Assembly: GCA_023653115.1 (NCBI GenBank)
Contig: JAMNXO010000002.1
Coordinates: 228,814-292,813, forward strand
Reading direction: 5' to 3'
DNA: 64,000 nt
Origin: Erythrobacter sp.
GTDB taxonomy: Bacteria > Pseudomonadota > Alphaproteobacteria > Sphingomonadales > Sphingomonadaceae
The notes under the pieces were generated by a model. That model was not told the DNA's origin, made no database searches, and saw only the letters and a program-made list of their open reading frames with translations. Below, piece after piece: positions 53,928 to 62,118 of the stretch. The position numbers were made by a program, and so were the translations under genes. Within the stretch, counting starts at the first letter, position 1. Each line of letters opens with the position of its first letter.

Positions 53928-54974
53928 ATGTCGCTGCTCGAAGCCCGCTCCACCTACAAGCCGTTCCAGTATCCCTGGGCCTATGATTTCTGGAAGCGCC
54001 AGCAGCAGATCCACTGGATGCCGGAGGAAGTGCCGCTGGGCGAGGATTGCCGCGACTGGGCGCAGAAGATTTCCGAGAACGAGCGCAACCTGCTCACCCA
54101 GATCTTCCGCTTCTTCACCCAGGCCGATGTCGAGGTGCAGAACTGCTATCACGAAAACTACGGCCGGGTGTTCAAGCCGACCGAGGTGAAGATGATGCTC
54201 GCCGCCTTCTCCAACATGGAGACGGTGCACATCGCCGCCTATTCGCACCTGCTCGACACCATCGGGATGCCCGAGAACGAATACAGCGCCTTCCTCGAAT
54301 ATGAGGAAATGAAGGACAAGCACGACTTCCTCAACCAGTTCGGGGTCGACACCGACGAGGATATCGCGCGCACGCTCGCAGCCTTCGGCGGCTTCACCGA
54401 AGGGCTCCAGTTGTTCGCCAGCTTCGCGATGCTGATGAACTTCCCGCGCTTCAACAAGATGAAGGGCATGGGCCAGATCGTCAGCTGGTCGGTGCGCGAC
54501 GAATCGCTGCACTGCGAAGGCATCATCAAGCTGTTCCACACCTTCTGCGAGGAACGCCAGTGCCTCACCAAGGCGGTGAAGGAAGACCTGATCGACATCT
54601 GCCAGAAGACCGTGCGTCTGGAAGACAACTTCATCGATCTCGCCTTCGAAATGGGTCCGATCAACGGGATGAGCGCCAAGGAAATCAAGAAGTATATCCG
54701 CTACATCGCCGACTGGCGTCTGGGCCAGCTGGGCCTGCAGCCGATCTACATGATCGAGGAGCACCCGCTCCCCTGGCTCGCCCCGCTGCTCAACGGCGTC
54801 GAGCACGCCAACTTCTTCGAAACCCGCGCCACGGAATATTCGAAGGGCGCCACGACTGGCGACTGGAACTCGGTGTGGTCGAGCTTCGACAAGCGTCAGA
54901 AGGCCAAGGCTGTGAACGAGGACACTGTTGAAGTGCCCGAGATCGGCCTGTTTGGGGCTGAGGCTGCGGAGTAG
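53928..54974 (+). CDS. nrdB: class Ia ribonucleoside-diphosphate reductase, beta subunit
   Basis: This 348-residue di-iron tyrosyl-radical subunit pairs with NrdA. Iron ligands and the radical site appear in FFTQADVEVQNCYHENY, METVHIAAYSHLLD (E-x-x-H and the Tyr, about residue 103) and WSVRDESLHCEGI (E-x-x-H of the second half). The C-terminal tail VEVPEIGLFGAEAAE would dock on NrdA. The gene follows the small membrane protein gene by 100 bp, which could hold its own promoter. Palindromic repeats begin 36 bp beyond its stop. Confidence 0.93.
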   Translation: MSLLEARSTYKPFQYPWAYDFWKRQQQIHWMPEEVPLGEDCRDWAQKISENERNLLTQIFRFFTQADVEVQNCYHENYGRVFKPTEVKMMLAAFSNMETVHIAAYSHLLDTIGMPENEYSAFLEYEEMKDKHDFLNQFGVDTDEDIARTLAAFGGFTEGLQLFASFAMLMNFPRFNKMKGMGQIVSWSVRDESLHCEGIIKLFHTFCEERQCLTKAVKEDLIDICQKTVRLEDNFIDLAFEMGPINGMSAKEIKKYIRYIADWRLGQLGLQPIYMIEEHPLPWLAPLLNGVEHANFFETRATEYSKGATTGDWNSVWSSFDKRQKAKAVNEDTVEVPEIGLFGAEAAE

Positions 54975-55010
54975 GCAGAAGCCTGAATTGCGTTCCTTAC
55001 CCGCCCAGTT

Positions 55011-55036
55011 CCTCCCGCTTGCGGGTGGGGCTGGGC
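55011..55036 (+). repeat. palindromic repeat family 2, outer left copy (diverged)
   Basis: This is a diverged copy containing CCTCCCGCTTGCGGGTGG followed by a GGGCTGGGC tail. It is the first of two direct copies on the left of the DUF559 gene. Confidence 0.65.
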
Positions 55037-55048
55037 GCTCTGCTTTAT

Positions 55049-55083
55049 CCCCCTCCCGCTTGCGGGAGGGGTTAGGGGTGGGC
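55049..55083 (+). repeat. palindromic repeat family 2 (CCCTCCCGCTTGCGGGAGGG), inner left copy
   Basis: The core is a near-perfect hairpin, followed by a directional tail GTTAGGGGTGGGC. Orientation is opposite to the copy at 55588-55623. Confidence 0.75.
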
Positions 55084-55175
55084 CTGTCCGGAAACTGCCG
55101 AGAATGCCAAACCCGCTGCGACTAAATTAGCGTTTGGCTCATTAAGTCTCGCTCCCTTTCCGCGAGCGGGACAGG

Positions 55176-55547
55176 TCATTTCCGCCCGACTGCCAAGCCT
55201 CGCAGCCGCTCCACCTCCGCGCGGATCGTGGCCATCACGCCCTCGGCGTTCGCGAAGACATCGGCATTGGCGAAACGCAGCACGGTAAGCCCGTGTGCTG
55301 CCATCCAGGAATCGCGCACCACGTCACGCTCGGGTGCGACGGCATGGCTGTGGCCGTCGAGCTCGATCACCAGCGCCAGCTCGCGGCAGAGGAAGTCGGC
55401 AAACCACGGCCCGACCGGCATCTGGCGGCTGAACTTTGCGCCGATCTGGCCGCGCGCGAGATAGGCCCAAAGCGCTCGCTCCGCCGGGGTCGCCTCCCGC
55501 CGCAACGTCCGCGCGCGGATGGTATCGCGGGGCTTCCATTCAGGCAT
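55176..55547 (-). CDS. DUF559 family endonuclease-like protein
   Basis: The 123-residue protein has the DUF559/very-short-patch-repair-like PD-(D/E)xK fold: RREATPAERALWAYLARGQI, the catalytic region WFADFLCRELALVIELDGHS (Asp, then E-x-D after about 11 residues) and VLRFANADVFANAEGVMATI. It would cut or nick DNA; the natural role of stand-alone DUF559 proteins is not known. The catalytic residues seem intact, unlike the GIY-YIG remnant at 19542-19733. It lies between inverted copies of a palindromic repeat, suggesting a functional partnership. No ribosome site stronger than weak purines was seen. Confidence 0.82.
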   Translation of the reverse strand: MPEWKPRDTIRARTLRREATPAERALWAYLARGQIGAKFSRQMPVGPWFADFLCRELALVIELDGHSHAVAPERDVVRDSWMAAHGLTVLRFANADVFANAEGVMATIRAEVERLRGLAVGRK

Positions 55548-55587
55548 TTCAGTGGTTTATCGCTTGTTGGCAAAGAGGGCAACACGT

Positions 55588-55623
55588 GCCCACCCCCGAC
55601 CCCTCCCGCAAGCGGGAGGGGGG
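55588..55623 (-). repeat. palindromic repeat family 2, inner right (inverted) copy
   Basis: Reverse-complement copy of the family 2 repeat with the same core and a GGGGGTGGGC-type tail on the minus strand. With 55049-55083 it brackets the DUF559 gene. Confidence 0.75.
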
Positions 55624-55639
55624 AAGGAAGCGCTTGCAC

Positions 55640-55671
55640 TCACCCACCCGCTTGCAGGAAAGGGCAGGAAT
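55640..55671 (+). repeat. palindromic repeat family 2, outer right copy (diverged)
   Basis: A degenerate copy including CCCGCTTGCAGGAAAGGG near 55647-55664. It is consistent with decay of an older insertion. Confidence 0.45.
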
Positions 55672-55716
55672 CACAAAGCAATCCTCCAGCAACCCCTCTT
55701 GTGCTATACCTGCAAC

Positions 55717-56046
55717 ATGGACTCGCTTGCCGCCCTCCTGACGCCCGGCAACATCGCCACGGCGTTTATCGCAATGAACTTCCTCGCCTTTGCTGCCTTC
55801 GGGATCGACAAGGCGCGGGCGGAGCGTGGGGCTTGGCGGATTTCGGAGGGCGCCTTGCTGATGCTCGCCTTCCTTGGCGGCACGATCGGGGCCTACGCGG
55901 GCCGGGCGCTGTTTCGGCATAAAACGCGCAAGCAGCCCTTCTCTAGCGACCTTCACGCCATCGCCGCGCTCCATCTCCTCGCCGTGGCGGCGTTTGTCGC
56001 CTACCGCGCGTTCGGGGCAGAGCTGTCCATGCTGCTGGACCGCTAG
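55717..56046 (+). CDS. DUF1294 family membrane protein
   Basis: The 109-residue membrane protein includes AFIAMNFLAFAAFGIDKARA and WRISEGALLMLAFLGGTIGA followed by YAGRALFRHKTRKQPFSSDL. The F-G-x-D-K-x-x-A and G-G-x-x-G-A patterns with RHKTRKxxF are the DUF1294 signature. Its function is unknown. It follows the DUF559-repeat element, and the sulfotransferase gene starts 82 bp downstream. Confidence 0.85.
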   Translation: MDSLAALLTPGNIATAFIAMNFLAFAAFGIDKARAERGAWRISEGALLMLAFLGGTIGAYAGRALFRHKTRKQPFSSDLHAIAALHLLAVAAFVAYRAFGAELSMLLDR

Positions 56047-56128
56047 CACCAAGACTGTCGCGCCCCCCCCTTCCCCCCACACCCAACCCGTGCCACACTC
56101 GCCCGCGGGGAAGAGGGGGAGACTGATC

Positions 56129-57040
56129 ATGCCGGGGCCATTGAACCGCCGTGCGCGCAATCTTGAAGAGGCGGGGATCAACATGGGCGCGCTGATGGCG
56201 AGCGCGCCGCAGCAGCAATACCGCCCGCTCGCCGCCCGCGACGGCGATGTCTACCTCACCTCCTGGGCCAAGAGCGGCACCACGCTGATGCAGCAGATGT
56301 TCCACCAGATCCGCATGATCGCCGCCACCGGCGCGGGCGATATGGACTTCGACGATATCAGCCGCATGACCCCGTGGGAGGACACCGCGCTGCTGATCGA
56401 TTTCGACATGAACGTCGCCCAGCGCGCCCAGCCCCGCGGCTTCAAGTCGCACCGCGAATACGAACGCCTGCCCGCCAATGCGCGCTATGTCGTAACCGTG
56501 CGCGATCCCAAAGAGACCTATGTCTCGTTCTACCGCTTCTTCGATGGCTGGCATATTGAGGCGGGCAGCATCAGCATGGAGGAGTTCTGGCCGATGTGGC
56601 TGAACGGCGGGCCGGGCGGGTGCGACTATGTCACGCACCTGCTGAGCTGGTATGCCCGCCGCAACGAGCCCGACACGCTGCTGGCGAGCTACCGTTGGGC
56701 CGCGAGGAACCGTCCGGCGATGATCGCGCGGCTGGCGGCCTTCATGGGGCTGGAACTTACGCCCGAGCAGGCGGTGATGGTCGAGGCGATGACCACCCGC
56801 GAATTCATGTCCGCGCATGACGACCGCTTCGACGATGCGATGTTCTGCAAGGTGATGGAGGAGCGCATCGGCATTCCGGCCGATGGCGATTCGACCAAGG
56901 TGCAGGCGGTCGCCAGCGATGCCGGCGTGCTGCCGCCCGTGATCGCCGAGCGGATTGATGCCATGTGGGCCGAGCGGGTAGCGCCGGTCACCGGCCACGC
57001 GGATTTCGCCGCGCTCGCTGCTGCGATTGATCCGGCCTGA
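56129..57040 (+). CDS. sulfotransferase domain protein
   Basis: This 303-residue PAPS-dependent sulfotransferase has the 5'-phosphosulfate loop LTSWAKSGTTLMQQM (about 43-57) and the 3'-phosphate motif VVTVRDPKETYVSFYRFFDG (about 122-141). The region resembles cytosolic (SULT1-like) sulfotransferases rather than heparan-type enzymes. The acceptor is unknown. Its C-terminal region (residues 200-300) is helical and lacks the RKGxxGDWK motif that usually completes the PAPS site; instead VMEERIGIPADGDSTKVQ is seen. GGGGGAG is about 8 nt upstream of the ATG at 56129. Confidence 0.8.
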   Translation: MPGPLNRRARNLEEAGINMGALMASAPQQQYRPLAARDGDVYLTSWAKSGTTLMQQMFHQIRMIAATGAGDMDFDDISRMTPWEDTALLIDFDMNVAQRAQPRGFKSHREYERLPANARYVVTVRDPKETYVSFYRFFDGWHIEAGSISMEEFWPMWLNGGPGGCDYVTHLLSWYARRNEPDTLLASYRWAARNRPAMIARLAAFMGLELTPEQAVMVEAMTTREFMSAHDDRFDDAMFCKVMEERIGIPADGDSTKVQAVASDAGVLPPVIAERIDAMWAERVAPVTGHADFAALAAAIDPA

Positions 57041-57049
57041 GCGCGCGCG

Positions 57050-57718
57050 CTACTCCCAGCCCCACGCGGGCGGCGGCGGGGCGATCGGCCGGGTGAGATC
57101 GAATTCGACGCGGAAATGCCGCTCCGCCGGCGCGCCGCCCGCAACGGTGCGGCGCAGTTCATAGGCATAGGTGCCCCCGGATGTGCCGGCAGGATCGACG
57201 CCGATGGTCCACACGTTGGTGAGTGAAGCGGTAAGCCCGGCGCGGGTGAAGGATGCGATGCTCTCGGCGTCCACCGGGAAGGACTGGGCGCGCGGCGTCC
57301 CCCGGGTGGCGGTGTCGCCGCCATACATTGTCACGGCATCGCTGGTGCCGTCTTCATGGCGGTGATCATGCTTGAGCCGCAGTCCGCCCGCCGCGTTGCG
57401 GGTGACGAGCCAGGTGCGCGAGCGGTCCCACGATCCGTCGGCGCGCTGGATGTGGAACGGCACCGCAATGCTGGCTGCCGAGCAGTCGCGCACCGCCATC
57501 ACCATCGGCCGGCCAGCCAGATCGGCATCCGCCGCATCAGCGGTCACCATCTGCCCGGCATAGGCCTTGCCGCAATGGCTCGATAGCGCGGCCCAGAACG
57601 CGTCCTGCGGATCGGCGGGGGCGGGCGCGTCCAAGGTCGCGCAAGCCGCAAGCAGCAGCAGCGTGGCGGGTGCAAGCCGGAGTGCGGCGCGGCGGGACAG
57701 GGTTAAGGCTGAGGTCAT
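57050..57718 (-). CDS. lipoprotein of unknown function
   Basis: The 222-residue protein has a lipobox at LLLLAAC-ATL (Cys about 25). Two further cysteines lie in SSHCGKAYAGQMV and AVRDCSAASIAV. Later sequence includes WLVTRNAAGGLRLKHDHRHE and ESIASFTRAGLTASLTNVWT. No named domain was recognised, but conserved histidines in KHDHRHEDG suggest a binding role. The ATG at 57718 begins the signal peptide; an in-frame ATG at 57769 is less likely. It is convergent with the sulfotransferase gene. Confidence 0.7.
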   Translation of the reverse strand: MTSALTLSRRAALRLAPATLLLLAACATLDAPAPADPQDAFWAALSSHCGKAYAGQMVTADAADADLAGRPMVMAVRDCSAASIAVPFHIQRADGSWDRSRTWLVTRNAAGGLRLKHDHRHEDGTSDAVTMYGGDTATRGTPRAQSFPVDAESIASFTRAGLTASLTNVWTIGVDPAGTSGGTYAYELRRTVAGGAPAERHFRVEFDLTRPIAPPPPAWGWE

Positions 57719-57823
57719 GCCGGGCGCTCTAGCACAGTCTTGCGCCTGCGGTGAATTGACGCGGATCAAATACGTTCCGCCCCCGCCCTTCTAGGCTTGC
57801 CTCACACACCAAGGGAGATCACC

Positions 57824-58087
57824 ATGTCCGCACATACCCCGCACGAGTTGCACGACGAGTTTCCGCATGATGCCGACGCGCTGCACCGCCTCAAGGTCAG
57901 CAATGCGCATTTCGTGGAACTGGCCGAGCGCCATCATGTGGTGAACCGCGAAATCCACCGCATCGCGGCCGAGATCGACGCGGCGAGCGACGAACGGCTC
58001 GAAACATTGAAGCGCGAACGGTTGCATCTGCTCGACGAGATCGCAGCGATGATCGAGCAGCAGGAACAGGGTATCACTCCAGCGTGA
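57824..58087 (+). CDS. YdcH family protein (DUF465)
   Basis: The 87-residue protein is a short helical hairpin: DADALHRLKVSNAHFVELAE, RHHVVNREIHRIAAEIDAAS, LKRERLHLLDEIAAMI. It matches YdcH/DUF465, cytoplasmic coiled-coil proteins of unknown function. AAGGGAG is 7 nt upstream of the ATG. A 10-bp hairpin at 58098-58129 follows its stop. Confidence 0.85.
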   Translation: MSAHTPHELHDEFPHDADALHRLKVSNAHFVELAERHHVVNREIHRIAAEIDAASDERLETLKRERLHLLDEIAAMIEQQEQGITPA

Positions 58088-58097
58088 CACAGCCTGT

Positions 58098-58129
58098 GCG
58101 GGCAGCGTAACAGGCGATGCGCTGCCCGC
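58098..58129. terminator. 10-bp perfect hairpin between convergent ydcH-like and microprotein genes
   Basis: GCGGGCAGCG (58098-58107) pairs with CGCTGCCCGC (58120-58129) around a 12-nt loop. It stands between the stop codons of two convergent genes. No T-run follows on either strand. Confidence 0.5.
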
Positions 58130-58150
58130 GACCCCTCTGACGGAGGCGCG

Positions 58151-58300
58151 TCAGCTTCGCGGCGTGCGGCGGCGATCCTCGCCTGCGCGGCGGTCGCCTT
58201 TGCGGCGGTCGGGCCCCTCGAAGGGCTGCTGCGACTTGCGCCGTTCTTCCACGCGCCGCTCGGTATAGTCCGGAGTGCCCTCGGTGGGATCCTGTGCCAT
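58151..58300 (-). CDS. 49-residue arginine-rich microprotein
   Basis: A short frame runs from ATG (58300) to TGA (58153-58151) and encodes MAQDPTEGTPDYTERRVEER, RKSQQPFEGPDRRKGDRRAG and EDRRRTPRS. It is very hydrophilic with repeated DRR/RRK motifs and probably disordered or nucleic-acid binding. A strong ribosome site GAAGGAGG lies 6 nt before the ATG, better than most in this window, so translation is likely. The function is unknown. It is divergent from argB. Confidence 0.6.
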   Translation of the reverse strand: MAQDPTEGTPDYTERRVEERRKSQQPFEGPDRRKGDRRAGEDRRRTPRS

Positions 58301-58452
58301 GCTCGCCTCCTTCGCCAGCAGGGTAACATTAAGCCCCTAAAATCCCTAATGGCTGATGAATTGCTGCGCCAAGCCGCCTTGCACTGCGCGCGCAAGGCGT
58401 TAGGGGCGCGGGCAGCGGCAAGTGGCCGCGCGGCCGAGGACAAGAGACGCCT

Positions 58453-59379
58453 GTGACTGAACCGACACCCGGCACCGGAGCAGGGCTCCAGCATGATCTG
58501 GCCCCTGATCTCTCCAAAGCGGAAGTGCTGATCGAGGCGCTGCCCTATTTCCAGCGCTATGCCGGACGCACCTTCGTGGTGAAGTATGGCGGCCATGCCA
58601 TGGGCGATCCTGCCGCCGCGCGCGATTTTGCCGAAGATATCGTGCTGCTGAAGGCAGTCGGCATCAATCCGGTGGTGGTGCATGGCGGCGGCCCGCAGAT
58701 CGGCCAGATGCTCGCGCGGCTGGGGGTGGAGAGCACCTTTGTCGACGGCCTTCGCGTGACAGACGAGGCCACCGCCAAGATCGCCGAGATGGTGCTGTCG
58801 GGCGCGATCAACAAGGAGTTGGTCGGCTGGATCGCGGCTGCGGGCGGCAAGGCGATCGGCATTTCGGGCAAGGATGGCGGGCTGGTGACGGCACGCAAGG
58901 TCAACCGCACCACCCGCGACCCTGACAGCAATATCGAACAGGTGGTCGATCTCGGCTTTGTCGGCGAACCGGCCGAAGTCGATACCACGGTGATCGACAC
59001 GATGGTGGCCGCCGGGATGATCCCGGTGATCGCCCCCATCGCGCCCGGCGCTGACGGCGCGACCTATAACATCAACGCCGATACCATGGCGGGCGCGATC
59101 GCGGCGGCGCTGGGGGCTGCGCGCCTGTTCCTGCTGACCGACGTGGCCGGCGTGCTGGGGGCCGACGGCGAATTGCTCACCGATCTCACCCCCGCCGATA
59201 TCGCCAAACTGCGGGCAGACGGCGTGGTGCGCGGCGGCATGGTGCCCAAGCTGGAAACCTGCGTGGCTGCGGTGCAGGCCGGGTGCGAGGCTGCCGTGGT
59301 GCTAGACGGGCGGGTGGGCCACGCGATGCTGCTGGAATTCTTCACCGCACGCGGCGCGGGCACCCTGGTGCGCGCCTGA
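58453..59379 (+). CDS. argB: acetylglutamate kinase
   Basis: The 308-residue amino-acid kinase catalyses the second step of arginine synthesis, phosphorylating N-acetyl-L-glutamate. It shows [40 protein letters not shown], the NAG-binding [20 protein letters not shown], and [20 protein letters not shown] with [12 protein letters not shown]. An N-terminal extension of about 24 residues precedes [18 protein letters not shown], as in arginine-sensitive hexameric enzymes. The start is GTG at 58453 with GAGGAC upstream. No other arg genes are nearby. A terminator hairpin follows at 59411-59438. Confidence 0.94.
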   Translation: MTEPTPGTGAGLQHDLAPDLSKAEVLIEALPYFQRYAGRTFVVKYGGHAMGDPAAARDFAEDIVLLKAVGINPVVVHGGGPQIGQMLARLGVESTFVDGLRVTDEATAKIAEMVLSGAINKELVGWIAAAGGKAIGISGKDGGLVTARKVNRTTRDPDSNIEQVVDLGFVGEPAEVDTTVIDTMVAAGMIPVIAPIAPGADGATYNINADTMAGAIAAALGAARLFLLTDVAGVLGADGELLTDLTPADIAKLRADGVVRGGMVPKLETCVAAVQAGCEAAVVLDGRVGHAMLLEFFTARGAGTLVRA

Positions 59380-59410
59380 GGCGTTTTTGCCGGAACACAA
59401 ATCTGGCGTG

Positions 59411-59438
59411 AGGCGTATTAACAGGCTAATACGCCTTT
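59411..59438 (+). terminator. terminator after argB
   Basis: AGGCGTATTA (59411-59420) pairs perfectly with TAATACGCCT (59427-59436) around ACAGGC and is followed by TT. It lies 31 bp past the argB stop and before yggT. Confidence 0.65.
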
Positions 59439-59494
59439 AAGGGACCTCACGAGGGCAGCGCAGCGCGCTGGCCCGGCAAGGGATACGAAGCGCA

Positions 59495-59788
59495 ATGCAA
59501 GGACTGGCTGTACTCGTCGATATTCTGGTGATGCTCACAAATGTGCTGGTGATGCTGATCATCGTGCAATTCGTGATCGGACTGCTGTTCGCCTTCAACG
59601 TGGTGAGCCCGAGCAATGAATTCCTGCGGCAGGTGTATGATTCCATCAACCGCCTGCTTGAACCTGTGCTGCGGCCGATCCGCAACATCATGCCCAACAC
59701 CGGTGCGATCGATTTCTCGCCGCTGGTGCTGATCCTCGGCCTGCAGATCCTCACGCGGGTGCTGATCGGGGTGGCGGGGGCCTATTGA
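59495..59788 (+). CDS. YggT family membrane protein
   Basis: The 97-residue protein has two hydrophobic regions ([20 protein letters not shown] and [20 protein letters not shown]). The YggT connector [20 protein letters not shown] followed by [16 protein letters not shown] is clear. Members are membrane proteins linked to osmotic or division-site functions in various bacteria. Its TGA stop overlaps the folD start (TGATG), so the two are translationally coupled. Confidence 0.88.
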   Translation: MQGLAVLVDILVMLTNVLVMLIIVQFVIGLLFAFNVVSPSNEFLRQVYDSINRLLEPVLRPIRNIMPNTGAIDFSPLVLILGLQILTRVLIGVAGAY

Positions 59789-60696
59789 TGACGGCACCCA
59801 CGTCCGAGGCCGCTCTGATCGACGGCAAAGGCTTTGCCGAGGGCCTGCGCGCGCGGGTCGGTGAGGGCGCTGCGGCGTTCGCCTATCAGGCCGGTCGCCG
59901 CCCCGGGCTGGCCGTGGTGCTGGTCGGCGATGATGCGGCGAGCCAGGTCTATGTCGGCGCCAAGGGCAAGGCGTGCGAGGCGGCGGGGATCGCCAGCTTC
60001 GAACACCGCCTGCCGGCCGATACCAGCGAGGCCGCGCTGCTCTCGCTGGTCGAACGGCTCAATCAGGACGAGGCGGTCGACGGGATTCTGGTGCAGCTCC
60101 CGCTCCCCGGACAGCTCGACGAACAGGCGATCATTGCCGCGATCAGCCCCGACAAGGATGTCGACGGGTTCCATGTCATCAATGCAGGGCGGCTGAGCGT
60201 CGGCCAGACGGGGTTCGTGCCCTGCACGCCGCTCGGCTGCATCATGCTGCTAAAAGACCGGCTGGGCGATCTGTCGGGGCTGGAGGCGGTGGTGATCGGC
60301 CGCTCGAACATCGTCGGCAAGCCGATGGCGCAGCTGCTGATCGACGCCAATGCCACCGTCACCATCGCGCATAGCCGCACCAAGAACCTCGCGGACGTGG
60401 TGCGCCGCGCCGATATCGTGGTCGCTGCGGTGGGCCGCCCGGAAATGGTGCGCGGGGACTGGATCAAGCCGGGCGCGACCGTGATCGACGTCGGCATCAA
60501 CCGCCTGCCGCCTGCCGAGGGCGCGGCCAAGGGGCGGCTGGTGGGCGATGTTGCCTTTGCCGAGGCGCTGGAGGTTGCGGGCGCGATCACGCCGGTGCCG
60601 GGCGGGGTCGGGCCGATGACCATCGCCGTGCTGCTCAGGAATACGCTGGTCGCCGCGCACGCCCATGCCGGGATGCCCGCGCCGGAGGGGCTGTGA
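59788..60696 (+). CDS. folD: methylenetetrahydrofolate dehydrogenase/cyclohydrolase
   Basis: The 302-residue bifunctional enzyme interconverts methylene-, methenyl- and formyl-tetrahydrofolate. Visible motifs are [20 protein letters not shown] (catalytic Lys in the YxxxK pattern), [59 protein letters not shown] (NADP site) and the C-terminal [20 protein letters not shown]. Its ATG overlaps the yggT stop, and the next gene starts with a GTG that overlaps its own TGA. It is therefore the middle of a tight operon. Confidence 0.95.
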   Translation: MTAPTSEAALIDGKGFAEGLRARVGEGAAAFAYQAGRRPGLAVVLVGDDAASQVYVGAKGKACEAAGIASFEHRLPADTSEAALLSLVERLNQDEAVDGILVQLPLPGQLDEQAIIAAISPDKDVDGFHVINAGRLSVGQTGFVPCTPLGCIMLLKDRLGDLSGLEAVVIGRSNIVGKPMAQLLIDANATVTIAHSRTKNLADVVRRADIVVAAVGRPEMVRGDWIKPGATVIDVGINRLPPAEGAAKGRLVGDVAFAEALEVAGAITPVPGGVGPMTIAVLLRNTLVAAHAHAGMPAPEGL

Positions 60697-61460
60697 CGCC
60701 CGTGCGCCGGATTTTCGCGGTCGCGGCGCTGGCGGCGGTGCTCACCGGCTGCGCCAGTCAGGGGCCCAAGGGGCCGCCCCGCGCCGTGATCAACCGCGCG
60801 CTGGCCACAGCGCCGGGCGCCGCGCAGCCGAGCACCATCGTGGCAGCCGAAATCGCCTTTGCCCGCGCCGCGCGCGAGCAGGGGCAGTGGACCGCCTTCA
60901 AGATGTTCGCCGCGCCCGGAGCCTTGCTCCACGGCCGCAACGGGCCTTTCCCGATCGAGCCGTGGCTGGCGACGCAGACGGATCCGCCCAAGGCGACGCA
61001 GTGGGAAGCGCGCGCGGTGGTGATCAGCTGCGATGGCGCGCTGGCGGTGAGCCAGGGGCGCCTGACCACGCCCGAGGGGCAGGTCGGAAATTTTGTCACC
61101 GTGTGGGAGCGGCAGGAGAACGGCGAATACCGCTACGTGTTCGATGCCGGCGGGCTTGATGTGCCCCAGCCCCCGCCGCGCAAGCCGGTGGAGGATGGCG
61201 ATATCGTCGTCACTTCGATCGATGCCGTGCTCGGGCTTGTTGCCTCCTGTCCGCGCGGCGGCGCAGAAATCCCGCCGCCGCCCGCCATTCCCGTGGGGGA
61301 GGACGGCAAGACCGATGCCCGGCTTTCACGCGACGGCACGCTGCGCTGGCGCTGGGAGCACCGCGCAGACGGCGCGCGCTATGCGATGGCCGAATATTTC
61401 TACGAGGGCCGCTGGCTCACTGCTTTCGAGCAGACCCTGACCCCGACGGCTGACGAGTAA
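60693..61460 (+). CDS. lipoprotein of unknown function
   Basis: The 255-residue protein has a lipobox ([14 protein letters not shown]). A domain with [40 protein letters not shown] and [20 protein letters not shown] resembles the SnoaL/DUF4440 cone fold. Next come [20 protein letters not shown] and a C-terminal extension with [20 protein letters not shown]. The start is GTG at 60693, overlapping the folD stop (GTGA), so it is coupled to folD. Its role is unknown. Confidence 0.75.
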   Translation: MTPVRRIFAVAALAAVLTGCASQGPKGPPRAVINRALATAPGAAQPSTIVAAEIAFARAAREQGQWTAFKMFAAPGALLHGRNGPFPIEPWLATQTDPPKATQWEARAVVISCDGALAVSQGRLTTPEGQVGNFVTVWERQENGEYRYVFDAGGLDVPQPPPRKPVEDGDIVVTSIDAVLGLVASCPRGGAEIPPPPAIPVGEDGKTDARLSRDGTLRWRWEHRADGARYAMAEYFYEGRWLTAFEQTLTPTADE

Positions 61461-61470
61461 GCACCCCGCA

Positions 61471-62100
61471 ATGATTTTCACCGAACTGTTCCTGTCCGCC
61501 TTCGTCACCCTGTTCGTGGTGATCGATCCGCCGGGCTGCGCGCCGATCTATGCCGGGCTGACCAAGGGTGCGAGCGCAGCGCAGGCGCGCAGCATGGCCT
61601 TGCGGGCGACCATGATCGCCTCGATCATCCTCTTGATCTTCGCCTTGTTCGGCCAGCAATTGCTCGGCGCGCTGCATATCGAATTGAACTCGTTCCGCAT
61701 CGCAGGCGGGCTGATGCTGTTCTTCATCGCCTTCGACATGGTGTTCGAAAAGCGCACCCAGCGCCGCGAGAGCCGCGCCGAGAAGGTCGCCGCCACGCCG
61801 GAAATCGAGGACGTCTCGGTGTTCCCGATGGCGATGCCGATGCTCGCCGGGCCGGGCGCGATTGCCGCGATCATGCTGCTGATGAACGAGGCCGAGGGCT
61901 TGCCCGAGATGATCGAGGTGCTCGCCGCACTGGCGGCTGTGCTGGTGATCACCGCCGCCGCACTGGTCGCAGCCGGCCCGCTGATCCGCCTGCTGGGCGA
62001 CAAGGTCGAGGCGGTTATCACCCGCCTGCTGGGCGTGCTGCTGGCGGCGCTCGCGGCGCAATATGTGATCGACGGGCTGAAGGGCAGCTTCGGGCTCTAG
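61471..62100 (+). CDS. MarC family membrane protein
   Basis: The 209-residue protein has six predicted membrane helices. It starts with the MarC pattern FLSAFVTLFVVIDPPGCAPI, followed by GASAAQARSMALRATMIASI, FRIAGGLMLFFIAFDMVFEK and AMPMLAGPGAIAAIMLLMNE. MarC proteins were once tied to antibiotic resistance but their function is unsettled. It follows the lipoprotein gene by 10 bp and is the last gene of the yggT-folD series. It is convergent with the Lon-domain gene. Confidence 0.88.
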   Translation: MIFTELFLSAFVTLFVVIDPPGCAPIYAGLTKGASAAQARSMALRATMIASIILLIFALFGQQLLGALHIELNSFRIAGGLMLFFIAFDMVFEKRTQRRESRAEKVAATPEIEDVSVFPMAMPMLAGPGAIAAIMLLMNEAEGLPEMIEVLAALAAVLVITAAALVAAGPLIRLLGDKVEAVITRLLGVLLAALAAQYVIDGLKGSFGL

Positions 62101-62118
62101 AGCGCGCGCCGCCCGCTC

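Larger units (their letters stand above)
55011..55671. mobile_element. candidate mini-element: DUF559 nuclease gene between inverted palindromes
   Basis: The DUF559 gene (55176-55547) has two repeat copies on the left (55011-55036, 55049-55083) and two on the right in inverted orientation or diverged form (55588-55623, 55640-55671). The inner pair, 55049-55083 and 55588-55623, matches as inverted repeats over about 35 bp with two differences. It lies in the intergenic space after nrdB, so insertion would have broken no gene. Mobility is inferred. Confidence 0.45.

Noticed and set aside
58349..58456. A 35-codon frame overlapping the argB start
   Set aside because: No ribosome site, no recognisable feature, and it ends by chance across the argB GTG.
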